Source: Hymenobacter glacieicola (GTDB lineage Bacteria; Bacteroidota; Bacteroidia; Cytophagales; Hymenobacteraceae). Taken from it: a stretch of DNA of 64,000 bases. The stretch is from positions 16,704 through 80,703 of the forward strand of contig NZ_BMGS01000016.1 in NCBI RefSeq assembly GCF_014640315.1. Direction: 5' to 3'. The stretch's first letter is position 1. Each line of letters starts with the position of its first letter. The position numbers and the translations under genes are program-made. The notes beneath the pieces were generated by a model, which saw only the letters and a program-made list of their open reading frames with translations, did not search any database and was not told the origin of the DNA. Positions 48,575 to 56,896 of this stretch are shown one piece after another.

Positions 48575-49209
48575 TTCCGGGGCTTTTTAGTTTTCAGCAG
48601 CTTCTCCTTTTCCTTCTCCGGCAGCGGCTTGTCCGCGTCGGCGGCGTGCTGGGCGTAGAGCATTTCCAGCGCCCGCTCCAACTGCTCGCGTATCGGCATC
48701 CGACCCCAATACTTCATCTGCTGCATCTGCCAGTAGAGGCGGGCTGGTATTTTGTTGGTCAGCAGTTTGTCATCTGGCAGTTCGGCATCTTCAATAGATT
48801 TCTGAGTATCAACTTGCGCTTGACGACTTTTCTCTATCTGTACTAGCTGTTCGTCTAGTTTTGCAATAAGACGACACATTGCCAACGCCGGAGTATCAGC
48901 CGCTGCAATCGGTAACGATTTTGCGTCTTCATTCCAGAATTTTTGGGCTGCTACATCATCCCCGAATGGAAACGAGGTGAGATAGGTAAAAGAAAGTTGA
49001 AAGCTGGCAACCCACTTGCCGTTGCTGTAAGCCCCGTCATAACGGTCTGTTTTCAGTGTAAACCTACTTGCCTCAGGGGTCATATGACGATATTGCTCTA
49101 TGGCTGCGAACGCAAATTCGGCGTCTGTGGTATAGAGTGGTGATGGGCCACGAGCATTTAGTGCCGAATGAACACGCTCATTTAATTCGGTCAATACTGT
49201 CACTTCCAT
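48571..49209 (-). CDS. protein with C-terminal domain like the partition partner
   Basis: 212 residues. The last 60 residues (including DADKPLPEKEKEKLLKTKK) resemble the end of the next protein (EEADKPLPEKTQQKLLANKK), implying a shared domain or duplication. It overlaps the next start as ATGA. It is part of the partition cassette, but the N-terminal 150 residues are unassigned. Confidence 0.55.
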   Translation of the reverse strand: MEVTVLTELNERVHSALNARGPSPLYTTDAEFAFAAIEQYRHMTPEASRFTLKTDRYDGAYSNGKWVASFQLSFTYLTSFPFGDDVAAQKFWNEDAKSLPIAAADTPALAMCRLIAKLDEQLVQIEKSRQAQVDTQKSIEDAELPDDKLLTNKIPARLYWQMQQMKYWGRMPIREQLERALEMLYAQHAADADKPLPEKEKEKLLKTKKPRK

Positions 49210-49210
49210 G

Positions 49211-49525
49211 TTATTTTCTTTTTTTATTGGCTAATAATTTCTGTTGAGTCTTCTCAGGTAGCGGCTTGTCGGCTTCCTCAGGATGGCGGTCGAACAACTC
49301 CGTTAGCGCCGTATCAAACACCTCCTGAATGTCAAGCCCGGCCCAGCGGGCATATTGGTGCAGCCGCCACCACGTCGAGCTTTTCAAGCGGGTGCCAATC
49401 TGCACCAAGGGCTCCTGCTCGGCGGCGGGCTCAACGGGTGGGGTAGCGGCCCCCAAGTCGCCGTACATCAAGTTATCAACGCTTGCCACCTTACCCGGTA
49501 TACGAGGATTGCTTTGCTTAGTCAT
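49211..49525 (-). CDS. ParA-associated small DNA-binding/adaptor candidate
   Basis: 104 residues. A flexible N-terminus is followed by GTRLKSSTWWRLHQYARWAG and a helical stretch, resembling ribbon-helix-helix or ParR/ParG-like centromere proteins. It is located 14 bases downstream of ParA, the usual position of the centromere-binding partner. DNA binding is inferred. Confidence 0.55.
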   Translation of the reverse strand: MTKQSNPRIPGKVASVDNLMYGDLGAATPPVEPAAEQEPLVQIGTRLKSSTWWRLHQYARWAGLDIQEVFDTALTELFDRHPEEADKPLPEKTQQKLLANKKRK

Positions 49526-49538
49526 TTATCTTATTTAT

Positions 49539-50303
49539 CTAGGATACAACGGATAGCCGCGCTATCATTTCCGTGGTCAGCGCCTCGTAGTCGGCCGCCC
49601 CGTTGCTTTGCGGAGCCCACTCAAAGATGCTTTGTCCGTTGGCCTGGGCCTCACTCAGCGCCACGTTTTCCCGAATGTAGGTCTGCATGAGCAAGTCTTT
49701 CAGGTCCGCGTCCTCGGCCATGCTTTCTACGTACTGGTGGTGCAGCTTGCGGCGGTAGGAGGGGTGGTGCTTGTTGAAGAAAACGCCACCCACACGCAGC
49801 TTGGGATTGAAGTTGGCCCTTATCCGCGCTACCATGTCGAGCAGCGTAACAAGGCCGGTATAGCCAAAGAAATCCGGCTGCGCGGGCACAAACACGGCGT
49901 CACTGGCCCCGAGCGCCGCGATGGTTAGCGGCGAAAGAGTGGGGGCGGTATCGAACAGCACGAAGTCGTAGTTGGCCTTCAATAGCGCATCGCGGAAAAA
50001 GAAGGGATACTCAGGGCGCGAGCCTAGCACTTTCTCAGCCCCAGCAATACTCGGGGTGGCGGGCACGAGGTCGAGGCAAGGGGATACGTTACGGGCAATG
50101 TCAGCCAGCGAGCCGCGACCGTCAATAACCACGTCCAAATGATGCGTGGTCAGCACATCAAAGCTCTTGGTCAGGTTGCTTTGCGGGTCACAGTCGATAA
50201 GCAGAACGCGGTTACCAATGCGGGCCAGGGCGTGCCCGATGCATAGCGTAGAGGTGGTCTTGCCCGTCCCGCCCTTGTTGTTAGAAATGCAGATTACTTG
50301 CAT
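49539..50303 (-). CDS. parA: ParA-family partition ATPase
   Basis: 254 residues with the deviant Walker A motif NKGGTGKTT (9-17), the conserved LLIDCDPQSN and FVLFDTAPTL strands and QANGQSIFEW. This is a full ParA of the plasmid/phage-plasmid type, without an N-terminal HTH. ParA moves plasmid copies along the nucleoid. Its presence in a phage without a visible integrase suggests maintenance as a plasmid prophage. Confidence 0.9.
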   Translation of the reverse strand: MQVICISNNKGGTGKTTSTLCIGHALARIGNRVLLIDCDPQSNLTKSFDVLTTHHLDVVIDGRGSLADIARNVSPCLDLVPATPSIAGAEKVLGSRPEYPFFFRDALLKANYDFVLFDTAPTLSPLTIAALGASDAVFVPAQPDFFGYTGLVTLLDMVARIRANFNPKLRVGGVFFNKHHPSYRRKLHHQYVESMAEDADLKDLLMQTYIRENVALSEAQANGQSIFEWAPQSNGAADYEALTTEMIARLSVVS

Positions 50304-50563
50304 ATGCGGTTTAATTTATTGGCAATCACCGTCAGCTTCTTGATTTGCGCAAGCAAAACCTTCATTTCATCTAAGGTACAGGCACCCTGCATGATGTAGA
50401 TACCAAATCCGTCCTGTGTAAGCATTAGGGTTGCATTCGCATTTGGCTGCTCAATTATCTTCCAAGTGCTTAGTTCGGAGCCTTGCCAAAGCGGGCGCTT
50501 CTCAATAAGAATCCCGTTGGATTGATATAGCGCATTTAGGTAATCCTTATCCCTTGTGGTCAT
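50294..50563 (-). CDS. small protein upstream of parA
   Basis: 89 residues, mixed alpha/beta (DGFGIYIMQGACTLDEMKVL). It overlaps parA by 10 bases and starts from the promoter at 50586. It may be a partition cassette regulator, but no motif confirms this. Confidence 0.5.
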   Translation of the reverse strand: MTTRDKDYLNALYQSNGILIEKRPLWQGSELSTWKIIEQPNANATLMLTQDGFGIYIMQGACTLDEMKVLLAQIKKLTVIANKLNRICK

Positions 50564-50585
50564 GGTAGTATGTGTTAGTATGATG

Positions 50586-50616
50586 CAAGTGTATGCTATC
50601 TACGCGAGCATTGCAA
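50586..50616 (-). promoter_or_regulatory. leftward promoter of partition cassette
   Basis: Leftward TTGC (50613-50616), 19 nt, TACACTTG (50586-50593), a near-consensus Bacteroidota promoter of a different type from the CGAAA class. The flanking CATTGCAAGCATTG could be a centromere or operator element. Confidence 0.5.
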
Positions 50617-50687
50617 GCATTGTTATCAATTTTATTAAAATAAGATTTGCAAGCCACGGTAGCACTGTTCGCCCGTCTTGCATTGAT

Positions 50688-50694
50688 TACCTTG
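50688..50694 (+). promoter_or_regulatory. late-type promoter -7 box TACCTTG
   Basis: TACCTTGCC at 50688, 5 nt before the ATG at 50700, so the transcript is probably leaderless. Confidence 0.6.
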
Positions 50695-50699
50695 CCAGT

Positions 50700-53600
50700 A
50701 TGCCCCAAAGCCGCCACGTTCCGTTTGTACTGGACACCGACACCGACCCCTCCAAGCTCCCGGCCAACAACGCCCGCGCCCTGGTCAACGTCTTTCTTGA
50801 ACAGCAATTTGCCACTGGCTGCTTCGGCAACCGCCCCATTGCCTACGACCTGCCCGACGCGGGCAACACAACCTGCGTGGGCGCGGTCTGGGACGCCGAG
50901 GCGCAGGCCGCCTACTACCTGCTCTTCAATACGGACCAGGACTTGCGCATCGTGCGCTACCGCCCCTCGGCGGGCGTGGCCGATACCGTGCTGGCGTGGA
51001 GCGGGCTAGGTATTCCCTCGGCCCCCGGCGTGGCCCAGCCCTGCGTGACCGACGGCTTTCTGCTCTACCTGGATGCCCAAGGGGAGGTGCGCAACATTCC
51101 CGTAGCCCGCGCCCTGAGCGGGTTCTACACTACTTCCCTGCTCACGGCCGAGCCCTACTGCCTGCACCTGCTCAAAGTGCAGCCGCTGACCCCCGCCGTG
51201 GCCCGCCTGAGCACGCTCCCCGCTGGCAAGCTCAACAGCGTGCGCGGGGCGGCGTGGCAGTTTGCCATCCAGGACCGCTACCTCGACGGGGAGGAGTCGC
51301 TGCTGAGTTCCTACTCCGACGTATTCGACCTAACCAATTCCACGGCCGAGCAAACCACCCAGGGGTTGCGCGTAACCCTGCCCCAGCCGTGCCCGGCCCT
51401 CGTGCGCGAGCGGGTGGTATGGGTGCGCAAGGACGCGGAAACTACGTGGCTGGCCCTGGCGGCCGTGCCCCCAGCGACGTTGACCGTGGACTTCTTCGGG
51501 GCGCGTACCGGCGAGGCGCTGGATGAGGCGACGGCGGCCCGCGTGTCCGAAGCCCTCTGGCCCGCGCGCGCCCTCGGCCTGGCCCGTAACCGTGCCTTTG
51601 TGGGCGGCCCCACGGAAGGCTACCCCGTGCCCACGGTCAGCCTTACAGCTCAGGTAGTGAACCGGACGAGCGCGGCCGATGCGGCTACCCTTACCGTCAA
51701 CCGCACGGAACTGGTTTACTACATCAACGAGGAAATCCAAAACCAAGACGGCACGGTTGACGAGGGGGTGAGTGAGGGGCGCGTGGAGAGCTACTACGCC
51801 TCCTCCTCGGCCGACCCGCAGGTGTACTACGAGGTGCGGCCCATCGGGACCAGCCAGCTTAACTTTAGCGTGGTACCCGGCGCGGTGCCGGGCGGCCCCG
51901 ACGTGCTGACCGATATTACCCCGCCTTTCACCGATGAGCGCCCCGGCCGCACGTTTACTGTTACCCCCATTCCCGATGCCAACGTCACGGGCTTTCCCGC
52001 CCCCGGCTCGTCGGCCGCCGTGGGCGTGGAGCGCACCCTGCACGAGCGCAGCGAATACCAGGTGGCCGTGCAGTTTTACGACGCGCTGGGTCGCCCCGGC
52101 TCGGCCACTACGCCCCTTTCCCTGCAAGTGCCCGCCCAGGAGGCAACCAAGCAGGGGCGGGTGGTGACGTGGCAGCTCCCCACGCTGGCCGCCAGCGAGA
52201 TTCCCACCTGGGCGCGGTACTACTGCGTGCTGCTGTCCACGAACCGCACGGCCACGAGCTTTATTCAGGGCAAGGCCACCGATGTGCGCGCCTTCCGGGG
52301 CCTGGGTACGAACAGCGCCCCGATGCTGGCCCAGCAGAACGCGGCCCACGAGCTGCTGTACGTGAACATCAAGACGTGGCCCCGCGAAAACCAGGGGTAT
52401 ACCTGGAAGGCGGGCAGTGGCGACGTAGTGCGCTTCGAGGGGCAGACCGACGCCTACCCCATTACGGGGCAGAGCGGGGAATACTTGTTGGTGGAAACCC
52501 GAGGCGTGGCCCCCTCCGATACGCCCGTCGTGGAAGTGTTCACTCCGCGCCTGCTCGGCAGCGCGGCCGGGTCGCTGCTGTACGAGCGCACACCCCTCTA
52601 CCGCGTCCTCAACCCCGGCATGGCGACCCGCGCCTACGCCGTGACGGCCGGAACCCTGGAAGGCGACGCCTACCTGGTGACCCGCGCCTACGACGACAAC
52701 GGCACCGTTACTTCCACCGTGGAAGCTACCAGCCCGAGTGCGGGCCTGCGCCCCCTGTGGCTGGACGTGGCGCGGGGTGGCCGCCCGGCCGTGGTGCTCC
52801 CGCAGGCCGCCCAGCAAACGACGCTGCCGACCGCCCTGCGCTTTTCCAACCCCCGCATCGCGGGTACGCAAACCAACGGGCTAGCCTCGTGGGAGCCGGG
52901 CAATATCGAGGACTCGCGCATTCCGCGTGAATTAGGCCCGCTACGCGCCTTGAAGTCCGCCGACGATACGCAGGCCCAGGGGAACGTGCTGGTGGGCGTG
53001 TGCGAGCACGGAGCGGTGTCAATCGGCCTGTCCACGGCCCAGATTCGCCAGCAGGACGGCTCGCCCCTGAACGTGGACACGGACAAGGTGATTGGCTACG
53101 TGAACGTGCTCAGTGGCGGCTACGGTACGCAAGACCCGCAGACGGTGGCCGCTTACGGGGGCAAGCTCTGGGCCTACGACCGGCAGCGCCTCGTCTGGTG
53201 GCGCTACGCCCAGAACGGGGTAATCGACCTCGGGCAACAGTTCAACTTTCGCCAGCGCCTTGCCGCCCTCGGCGCGGCCCCACTGCCCGGCGCGGGCTAC
53301 GACCCCTTGCGGGAGGAAGCCTACCTGCTCACGGGCGAGGCGGCACTGGTGATGGATGAGCGCAACAAGGTCAGCGCCGACACGCGCACCCTCAACGGGG
53401 AGTGCGCCCTGGGTACGCCCCTCGGGCTGCTGTCCTGGCAGAACGGGAGCCTGTGGCAGCACGACGCCCAGGCCCCGGCCTGCTCGTTCTTTGGCGAGTA
53501 CCTGCCTCCGGTGATTACCACCGTGTTTGCCGAGAGCAGCAATCTGGCAAAGCGCTGGAAAGCCGTGAGCATCGAATCCCCGGTGCTGTGGCGGCCCACG

Positions 53601-53867
53601 GGCCTTATCACTGACACGGGCGGGCAGAGCACGACGCTGGCCCCGTGGTTTGAGCGGCGGGAAGGGGTGTGGCGGGCGGCGCTGCGGGGCAACCAGCTCA
53701 CCCCCGGCTTTACCGACTACACGCGGGCGCTCTATGAGGGTAGGCCGCTGGACGGCACCACGCTCACTGTGAACTACTCCCCGCCCGAAGGCGACGAAAT
53801 GCAACCCCTCTCGGCGGTGAGTGTATCGTGGGAACCTCGCGCTGGGCAGACCGCAGGCATAAGCTGA
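50700..53867 (+). CDS. large tail or neck structural protein
   Basis: 1055 residues from the ATG at 50700. The sequence is almost all beta, with repeated blocks such as QYYC/YLLF-like strands and PGGPDVLTDITPPFTDERPG, and no membrane or catalytic motif. Length and content resemble the large tail-tube or ring proteins of podoviruses and crAss-like phages (beta-propeller or Ig-like domains). It is one of the largest genes here and starts from a late promoter. Virion function inferred. Confidence 0.55.
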   Translation: MPQSRHVPFVLDTDTDPSKLPANNARALVNVFLEQQFATGCFGNRPIAYDLPDAGNTTCVGAVWDAEAQAAYYLLFNTDQDLRIVRYRPSAGVADTVLAWSGLGIPSAPGVAQPCVTDGFLLYLDAQGEVRNIPVARALSGFYTTSLLTAEPYCLHLLKVQPLTPAVARLSTLPAGKLNSVRGAAWQFAIQDRYLDGEESLLSSYSDVFDLTNSTAEQTTQGLRVTLPQPCPALVRERVVWVRKDAETTWLALAAVPPATLTVDFFGARTGEALDEATAARVSEALWPARALGLARNRAFVGGPTEGYPVPTVSLTAQVVNRTSAADAATLTVNRTELVYYINEEIQNQDGTVDEGVSEGRVESYYASSSADPQVYYEVRPIGTSQLNFSVVPGAVPGGPDVLTDITPPFTDERPGRTFTVTPIPDANVTGFPAPGSSAAVGVERTLHERSEYQVAVQFYDALGRPGSATTPLSLQVPAQEATKQGRVVTWQLPTLAASEIPTWARYYCVLLSTNRTATSFIQGKATDVRAFRGLGTNSAPMLAQQNAAHELLYVNIKTWPRENQGYTWKAGSGDVVRFEGQTDAYPITGQSGEYLLVETRGVAPSDTPVVEVFTPRLLGSAAGSLLYERTPLYRVLNPGMATRAYAVTAGTLEGDAYLVTRAYDDNGTVTSTVEATSPSAGLRPLWLDVARGGRPAVVLPQAAQQTTLPTALRFSNPRIAGTQTNGLASWEPGNIEDSRIPRELGPLRALKSADDTQAQGNVLVGVCEHGAVSIGLSTAQIRQQDGSPLNVDTDKVIGYVNVLSGGYGTQDPQTVAAYGGKLWAYDRQRLVWWRYAQNGVIDLGQQFNFRQRLAALGAAPLPGAGYDPLREEAYLLTGEAALVMDERNKVSADTRTLNGECALGTPLGLLSWQNGSLWQHDAQAPACSFFGEYLPPVITTVFAESSNLAKRWKAVSIESPVLWRPTGLITDTGGQSTTLAPWFERREGVWRAALRGNQLTPGFTDYTRALYEGRPLDGTTLTVNYSPPEGDEMQPLSAVSVSWEPRAGQTAGIS

Positions 53868-53868
53868 A

Positions 53869-53906
53869 AACAGAACTGACCGACATTCCTATCGGTCAGT
53901 TCTGTT
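53869..53906 (+). terminator. rho-independent terminator
   Basis: A 15-bp perfect stem, AACAGAACTGACCGA/TCGGTCAGTTCTGTT, at the convergent junction after the large structural gene. Confidence 0.85.
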
Positions 53907-54111
53907 ATTGATGCTTTTTTAGTTCTGCCACGTCCTCATAGAAGGAGTATAGCCGATGTAAAGCTCCAGCCTTCATTCTTTTGAGCAATTCTTCCAAATC
54001 CTTTTCGGTTACCAAATCAAAATCAAGTTTGGATAGTTGGTTTTGAAACGACTCCAAAAAAAGCTGCGTCTTTAAGCAATGACCCCGCCTATTAGCCTTT
54101 TCTCTATTCAT
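53905..54111 (-). CDS. small basic hypothetical protein
   Basis: 68 residues, helical, with a basic start (MNREKANRRG). It overlaps the upstream gene as ATGA. Last gene of a leftward four-gene cassette. Function unknown. Confidence 0.5.
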   Translation of the reverse strand: MNREKANRRGHCLKTQLFLESFQNQLSKLDFDLVTEKDLEELLKRMKAGALHRLYSFYEDVAELKKHQ

Positions 54112-54353
54112 ATCCCTGCCCCGGTTATGGCTTCATTGAGTGCTTCTTCGATAGTGTGGGCGTCGTAATACCCGCCGTACAGGTAGCCGCCGTCTGCGTG
54201 GCGTACGTCAATGGACCACTGACTATTCTTGTTCACGCGGCTAATGTCTAGCTGGCAGCCTTTGTAGAAGCCGAAGAACGTGTCCTTGTCGAACTTGACA
54301 GCGCGGGAGAATCTACGCCCGCCGAGTAGGAAGGGTTTGAGGTAGGTGTACAT
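54108..54353 (-). CDS. hypothetical protein
   Basis: 81 residues with beta-rich, Gly/Tyr-rich sequence (DGGYLYGGYYDAH). It starts 2 bases after the upstream stop. No family recognised. Confidence 0.5.
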   Translation of the reverse strand: MYTYLKPFLLGGRRFSRAVKFDKDTFFGFYKGCQLDISRVNKNSQWSIDVRHADGGYLYGGYYDAHTIEEALNEAITGAGI

Positions 54354-54355
54354 GA

Positions 54356-54625
54356 TTAGGCTATGTAGGCTTGGGAATAATAGCCGAACTCTGTAACCAA
54401 TTCCCGCAGGTAGGGCTTGGCGGCATCGGGCACCGACACGGGCTCGCCAGCCACGAAGGGGATATTGACGCGGCGCTGGTACGTGTCGAGGGTGATGGGC
54501 GTGTCACCGCACTTCTGGCGCAGCATAAAGCGCAGGTAGGCAAGGCGGTTCTGCTTCGAGGTGCGCCGAACCGGCGTGGGCTCCTCGGGCTGCGGAGCTA
54601 GGGTAATGTTGCGGACTACGAGCAT
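54356..54625 (-). CDS. hypothetical protein
   Basis: 89 residues, basic middle with cysteine (LRFMLRQKCGDTPITLD). It starts 2 bases after the upstream stop. No recognised motif. Confidence 0.5.
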   Translation of the reverse strand: MLVVRNITLAPQPEEPTPVRRTSKQNRLAYLRFMLRQKCGDTPITLDTYQRRVNIPFVAGEPVSVPDAAKPYLRELVTEFGYYSQAYIA

Positions 54626-54627
54626 GG

Positions 54628-54885
54628 CTAAACGAATTTATAGAAGCAGTCATATTCTTCTGAAATACCCCAATTGTACTGCCGTAGCAACACAGCCTCC
54701 TCCTTGGTTAATCCAGCTTCCAGGGCTGTATCTACATCTATCGAGTAGATAATGTCGTGCGCGGGAGCGCCTACGACCTCGTCTGTGTATTTGCTTAAAA
54801 TCTTCAACCCCTCGAATGTTCTATCAATGCCGCTGGGCATGGTGGGCTCTTGCTCGAAAATCTCCTCTAGTTCTTGAAGTGTCAT
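54628..54885 (-). CDS. small acidic hypothetical protein
   Basis: 85 residues, acidic, first gene of the leftward cassette, starting 25 bases after a TACTATTG promoter. No recognised motif. Confidence 0.5.
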   Translation of the reverse strand: MTLQELEEIFEQEPTMPSGIDRTFEGLKILSKYTDEVVGAPAHDIIYSIDVDTALEAGLTKEEAVLLRQYNWGISEEYDCFYKFV

Positions 54886-54909
54886 ACGATGTGTTGTTTA
54901 AGTACCTGA

Positions 54910-54930
54910 CAATAGTACGAGAAGTTTTCG
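54910..54930 (-). promoter_or_regulatory. leftward promoter, CGAAA-N7-GTACTATTG
   Basis: CGAAA, 7 nt, GTACTATTG on the leftward strand with TTGACC upstream. Leftward half of a divergent pair. Confidence 0.65.
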
Positions 54931-54961
54931 TTAAGGTCAAGCGGTGGGCGAACAAAATTTG

Positions 54962-54968
54962 TACCTTG
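54962..54968 (+). promoter_or_regulatory. late-type promoter -7 box TACCTTG
   Basis: AAAATTTGTACCTTGCC, exactly 36 bp downstream of TTTCGTTA at 54926. It serves the gene at 54978. Confidence 0.6.
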
Positions 54969-54977
54969 CCTCTACCT

Positions 54978-55682
54978 ATGGCGAACTTTTCTTCTATTCT
55001 CGGCGCAGTGGGCGCAGCGGCCGGTGGCCCGGTCGGAGCCATTGGCGCGGGCCTGATTTCCGGCATCCCCTCGCTCCTGGCCGCCGGCAAGCAAAAGCGG
55101 GCCTACAAAAACCTCAAGCTGCAAGACACCACGCCCGAGCCCTTCAAGGAAGCGCTGGCCCTGTCGCGGCAGAACGCCACGTCCCAGCTACCCGGCCTGG
55201 GGGCGGGGCAGAACCGCCTGGCCGCCACGCAGGCCGGGGCCACCTCGGGGTTGCTGCGGGGCAGCGGCTCCACGGCGGCCCTGCTCGGCGGGTTGACGGC
55301 GGGCGTGGCCCAGCGCCAGGCCGGCGAGCAGCAGTTGGGCATCCAAGGCGAGCAGTTCCGCCAGCGCGGGCAGGACCAGCTTCGCCGCGACCTTGCTACC
55401 CAGGCCGACTACAACACCAACGACCTGAACAACTACAACAAGGAGCGGGCCGCCCTCAAGCAAAGCTCAAACGAAAACCTCTCGCGGGGTATCGGCGCGA
55501 TTACGGGCGGGCTTGCCAGCGGCATCAACATCGGCCAGCAGAACAAATACACCGACGCCATCAACAAGACCAGCCAGCTTGGCGGCGGTGGGGTAGGGGG
55601 TGGTCTGATGAGCTTCCCGCCCCTGCCGGGCAAGCGACGCAGTCCGTATTCCGGGCTGGGCGTGCAGTACCCTTCCTACTAA
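54978..55682 (+). CDS. virion protein with glycine-rich membrane-active N-terminus (ejection-protein candidate)
   Basis: 234 residues from the ATG at 54978. Residues 1-38 are Gly/Ala-rich and hydrophobic (SILGAVGAAAGGPVGAIGAG), then a helical Gln/Arg-rich middle, then a Gly-rich tail. Small proteins with such ends often serve as internal or ejection proteins that enter the envelope on infection. Starts at a late promoter. Confidence 0.5.
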   Translation: MANFSSILGAVGAAAGGPVGAIGAGLISGIPSLLAAGKQKRAYKNLKLQDTTPEPFKEALALSRQNATSQLPGLGAGQNRLAATQAGATSGLLRGSGSTAALLGGLTAGVAQRQAGEQQLGIQGEQFRQRGQDQLRRDLATQADYNTNDLNNYNKERAALKQSSNENLSRGIGAITGGLASGINIGQQNKYTDAINKTSQLGGGGVGGGLMSFPPLPGKRRSPYSGLGVQYPSY

Positions 55683-55688
55683 CGTGGT

Positions 55689-55847
55689 ATGCAGCTTCTC
55701 ACCTCCCCTCAACTCCGCAACTTGGCCTGCGATGCCAACCCGCTCGTGGCCCCTGTTCCCGTAGACCTGCTGGTAATGCTCAAGAACACCCCACTTTCAC
55801 GACTCCTGTTCATTCGGGCCTTTTACTGGTCCTTCTCCCGCAACTAA
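55689..55847 (+). CDS. small hypothetical protein (52 aa)
   Basis: 52 residues (MQLLTSPQLRNLACDANPLV...), between two genes on the same strand with gaps of 6 and 9 bases. The frame fills an otherwise empty 170-base gap, which supports it. Function unknown. Confidence 0.45.
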   Translation: MQLLTSPQLRNLACDANPLVAPVPVDLLVMLKNTPLSRLLFIRAFYWSFSRN

Positions 55848-55856
55848 CCACCTCTA

Positions 55857-56189
55857 ATGGCTAAGACCAAGAAAGCAGCCCCCGACAAATTAGCCGAAAG
55901 CATCGACGCCGTTCTGGACGAGCAAGTGCTGGAAGCCAACGCGCCCGTACAACCGCAGGTAGCCCAGGGTATTCCCGTAGAGCAGCCTGTCGTGGCCGTC
56001 GTGAAGCCCGACACCTACCGGGTGAACTTCTCCAAGCAGAATGTTTTGCGGGGCGTGAGACGCCAGAATCTGCACTACGGCGGGGGCGGGGAGCCGCGCT
56101 ACGACGTGGTGCTGGGCGTGAGCATGGGCGAGGACACCGAGGGCTTTGTGATTCCCAGCGTCCCCGCCCGCCTGATTGAGCAGGAGTAA
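55857..56189 (+). CDS. hypothetical protein
   Basis: 110 residues; Pro/Val-rich N-terminal half, then a compact beta-rich end (RYDVVLGVSMGEDTEGFV). It is followed by a strong terminator. Possibly a virion component by position. Confidence 0.5.
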   Translation: MAKTKKAAPDKLAESIDAVLDEQVLEANAPVQPQVAQGIPVEQPVVAVVKPDTYRVNFSKQNVLRGVRRQNLHYGGGGEPRYDVVLGVSMGEDTEGFVIPSVPARLIEQE

Positions 56190-56207
56190 CCCGCTCTACC
56201 TGCAAGC

Positions 56208-56244
56208 AAAAAGCCCCGGCTTTCCATGTGGAGGCCGGGGCTTT
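56208..56244 (+). terminator. rho-independent terminator
   Basis: AAAAAGCCCCGGC and GCCGGGGCTTT arms with an inner TCCATGTGGA stem-loop. Confidence 0.85.
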
Positions 56245-56272
56245 GCAATAGGCGTGGTTGTGGAGCGAGGGG

Positions 56273-56893
56273 CTAGGCGGCGTTACCGTACGTAACAATG
56301 GGCTCTAGAAGGATTATTTCATCCGTGCTAGATAATACTTTGTCAATCCAGGCTTGATGCTTTTCGCGGGTATCAAGAAGTTTGCCATCATACTTCTTTC
56401 TGTACATCATCTCGGCTTGGTCGTATTCGATAAAACGGTGGATGGTGTAATGGTCGGAAGGAGAAAGCTCAATCACATCTTTTGCATCCTCTGGGCGGTA
56501 ACTCCAATGGTGCAGGTGGGTGCCCTTGGCTAAGGGTTTTATGTGTTGTGATAAGGCTCTCGCCGCGTATTTCTCTGGATATTTCGCACGGTGAGCAGCG
56601 CTGTACTGAGTTGCAACTTCTGGGGCGGGCTTATGCTTCGACTTATATTCTAAACGGTGATATTTGCCTCTATGCCTCTTTCGCTCTTTCTCAATCCAAG
56701 CGGAATCGCTTTTAAGGAGGTCTGCCCGACTTTTCGTGTCCGCCTTAGTACAACTCTTGCACTTATTTAAGTGGCCGTCAGCCATTTCTTTATGCTTGTA
56801 ATAGTCCGAAAGGGGCTTCTCAGTATTACATTTGAAGCACACCTTTCGGCCAGATAAAATTTTAGCATCTGGCCGATCAGTTGCAATCTTCAT
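56273..56893 (-). CDS. HNH-type endonuclease with N-terminal zinc finger
   Basis: 206 residues. A CxxC...CxxC finger (Cys19, 22, 45, 48) is followed by a basic linker and then GTHLHHWSY with a downstream DHYTIHRF (His148, His152), the His/His-rich ββα core of HNH relatives. It is expressed in a leftward unit with the DUF3127-type protein, so it could be a cargo or a replication-associated nuclease. Confidence 0.6.
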   Translation of the reverse strand: MKIATDRPDAKILSGRKVCFKCNTEKPLSDYYKHKEMADGHLNKCKSCTKADTKSRADLLKSDSAWIEKERKRHRGKYHRLEYKSKHKPAPEVATQYSAAHRAKYPEKYAARALSQHIKPLAKGTHLHHWSYRPEDAKDVIELSPSDHYTIHRFIEYDQAEMMYRKKYDGKLLDTREKHQAWIDKVLSSTDEIILLEPIVTYGNAA

Positions 56894-56896
56894 AGG

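Noticed and set aside
51330..52871. 513-residue leftward open frame over the large structural gene
   Set aside because: It lies entirely antisense to a well-supported gene and reflects GC-rich codon bias; its composition (Gly/Arg/His-rich) is unlike real proteins.
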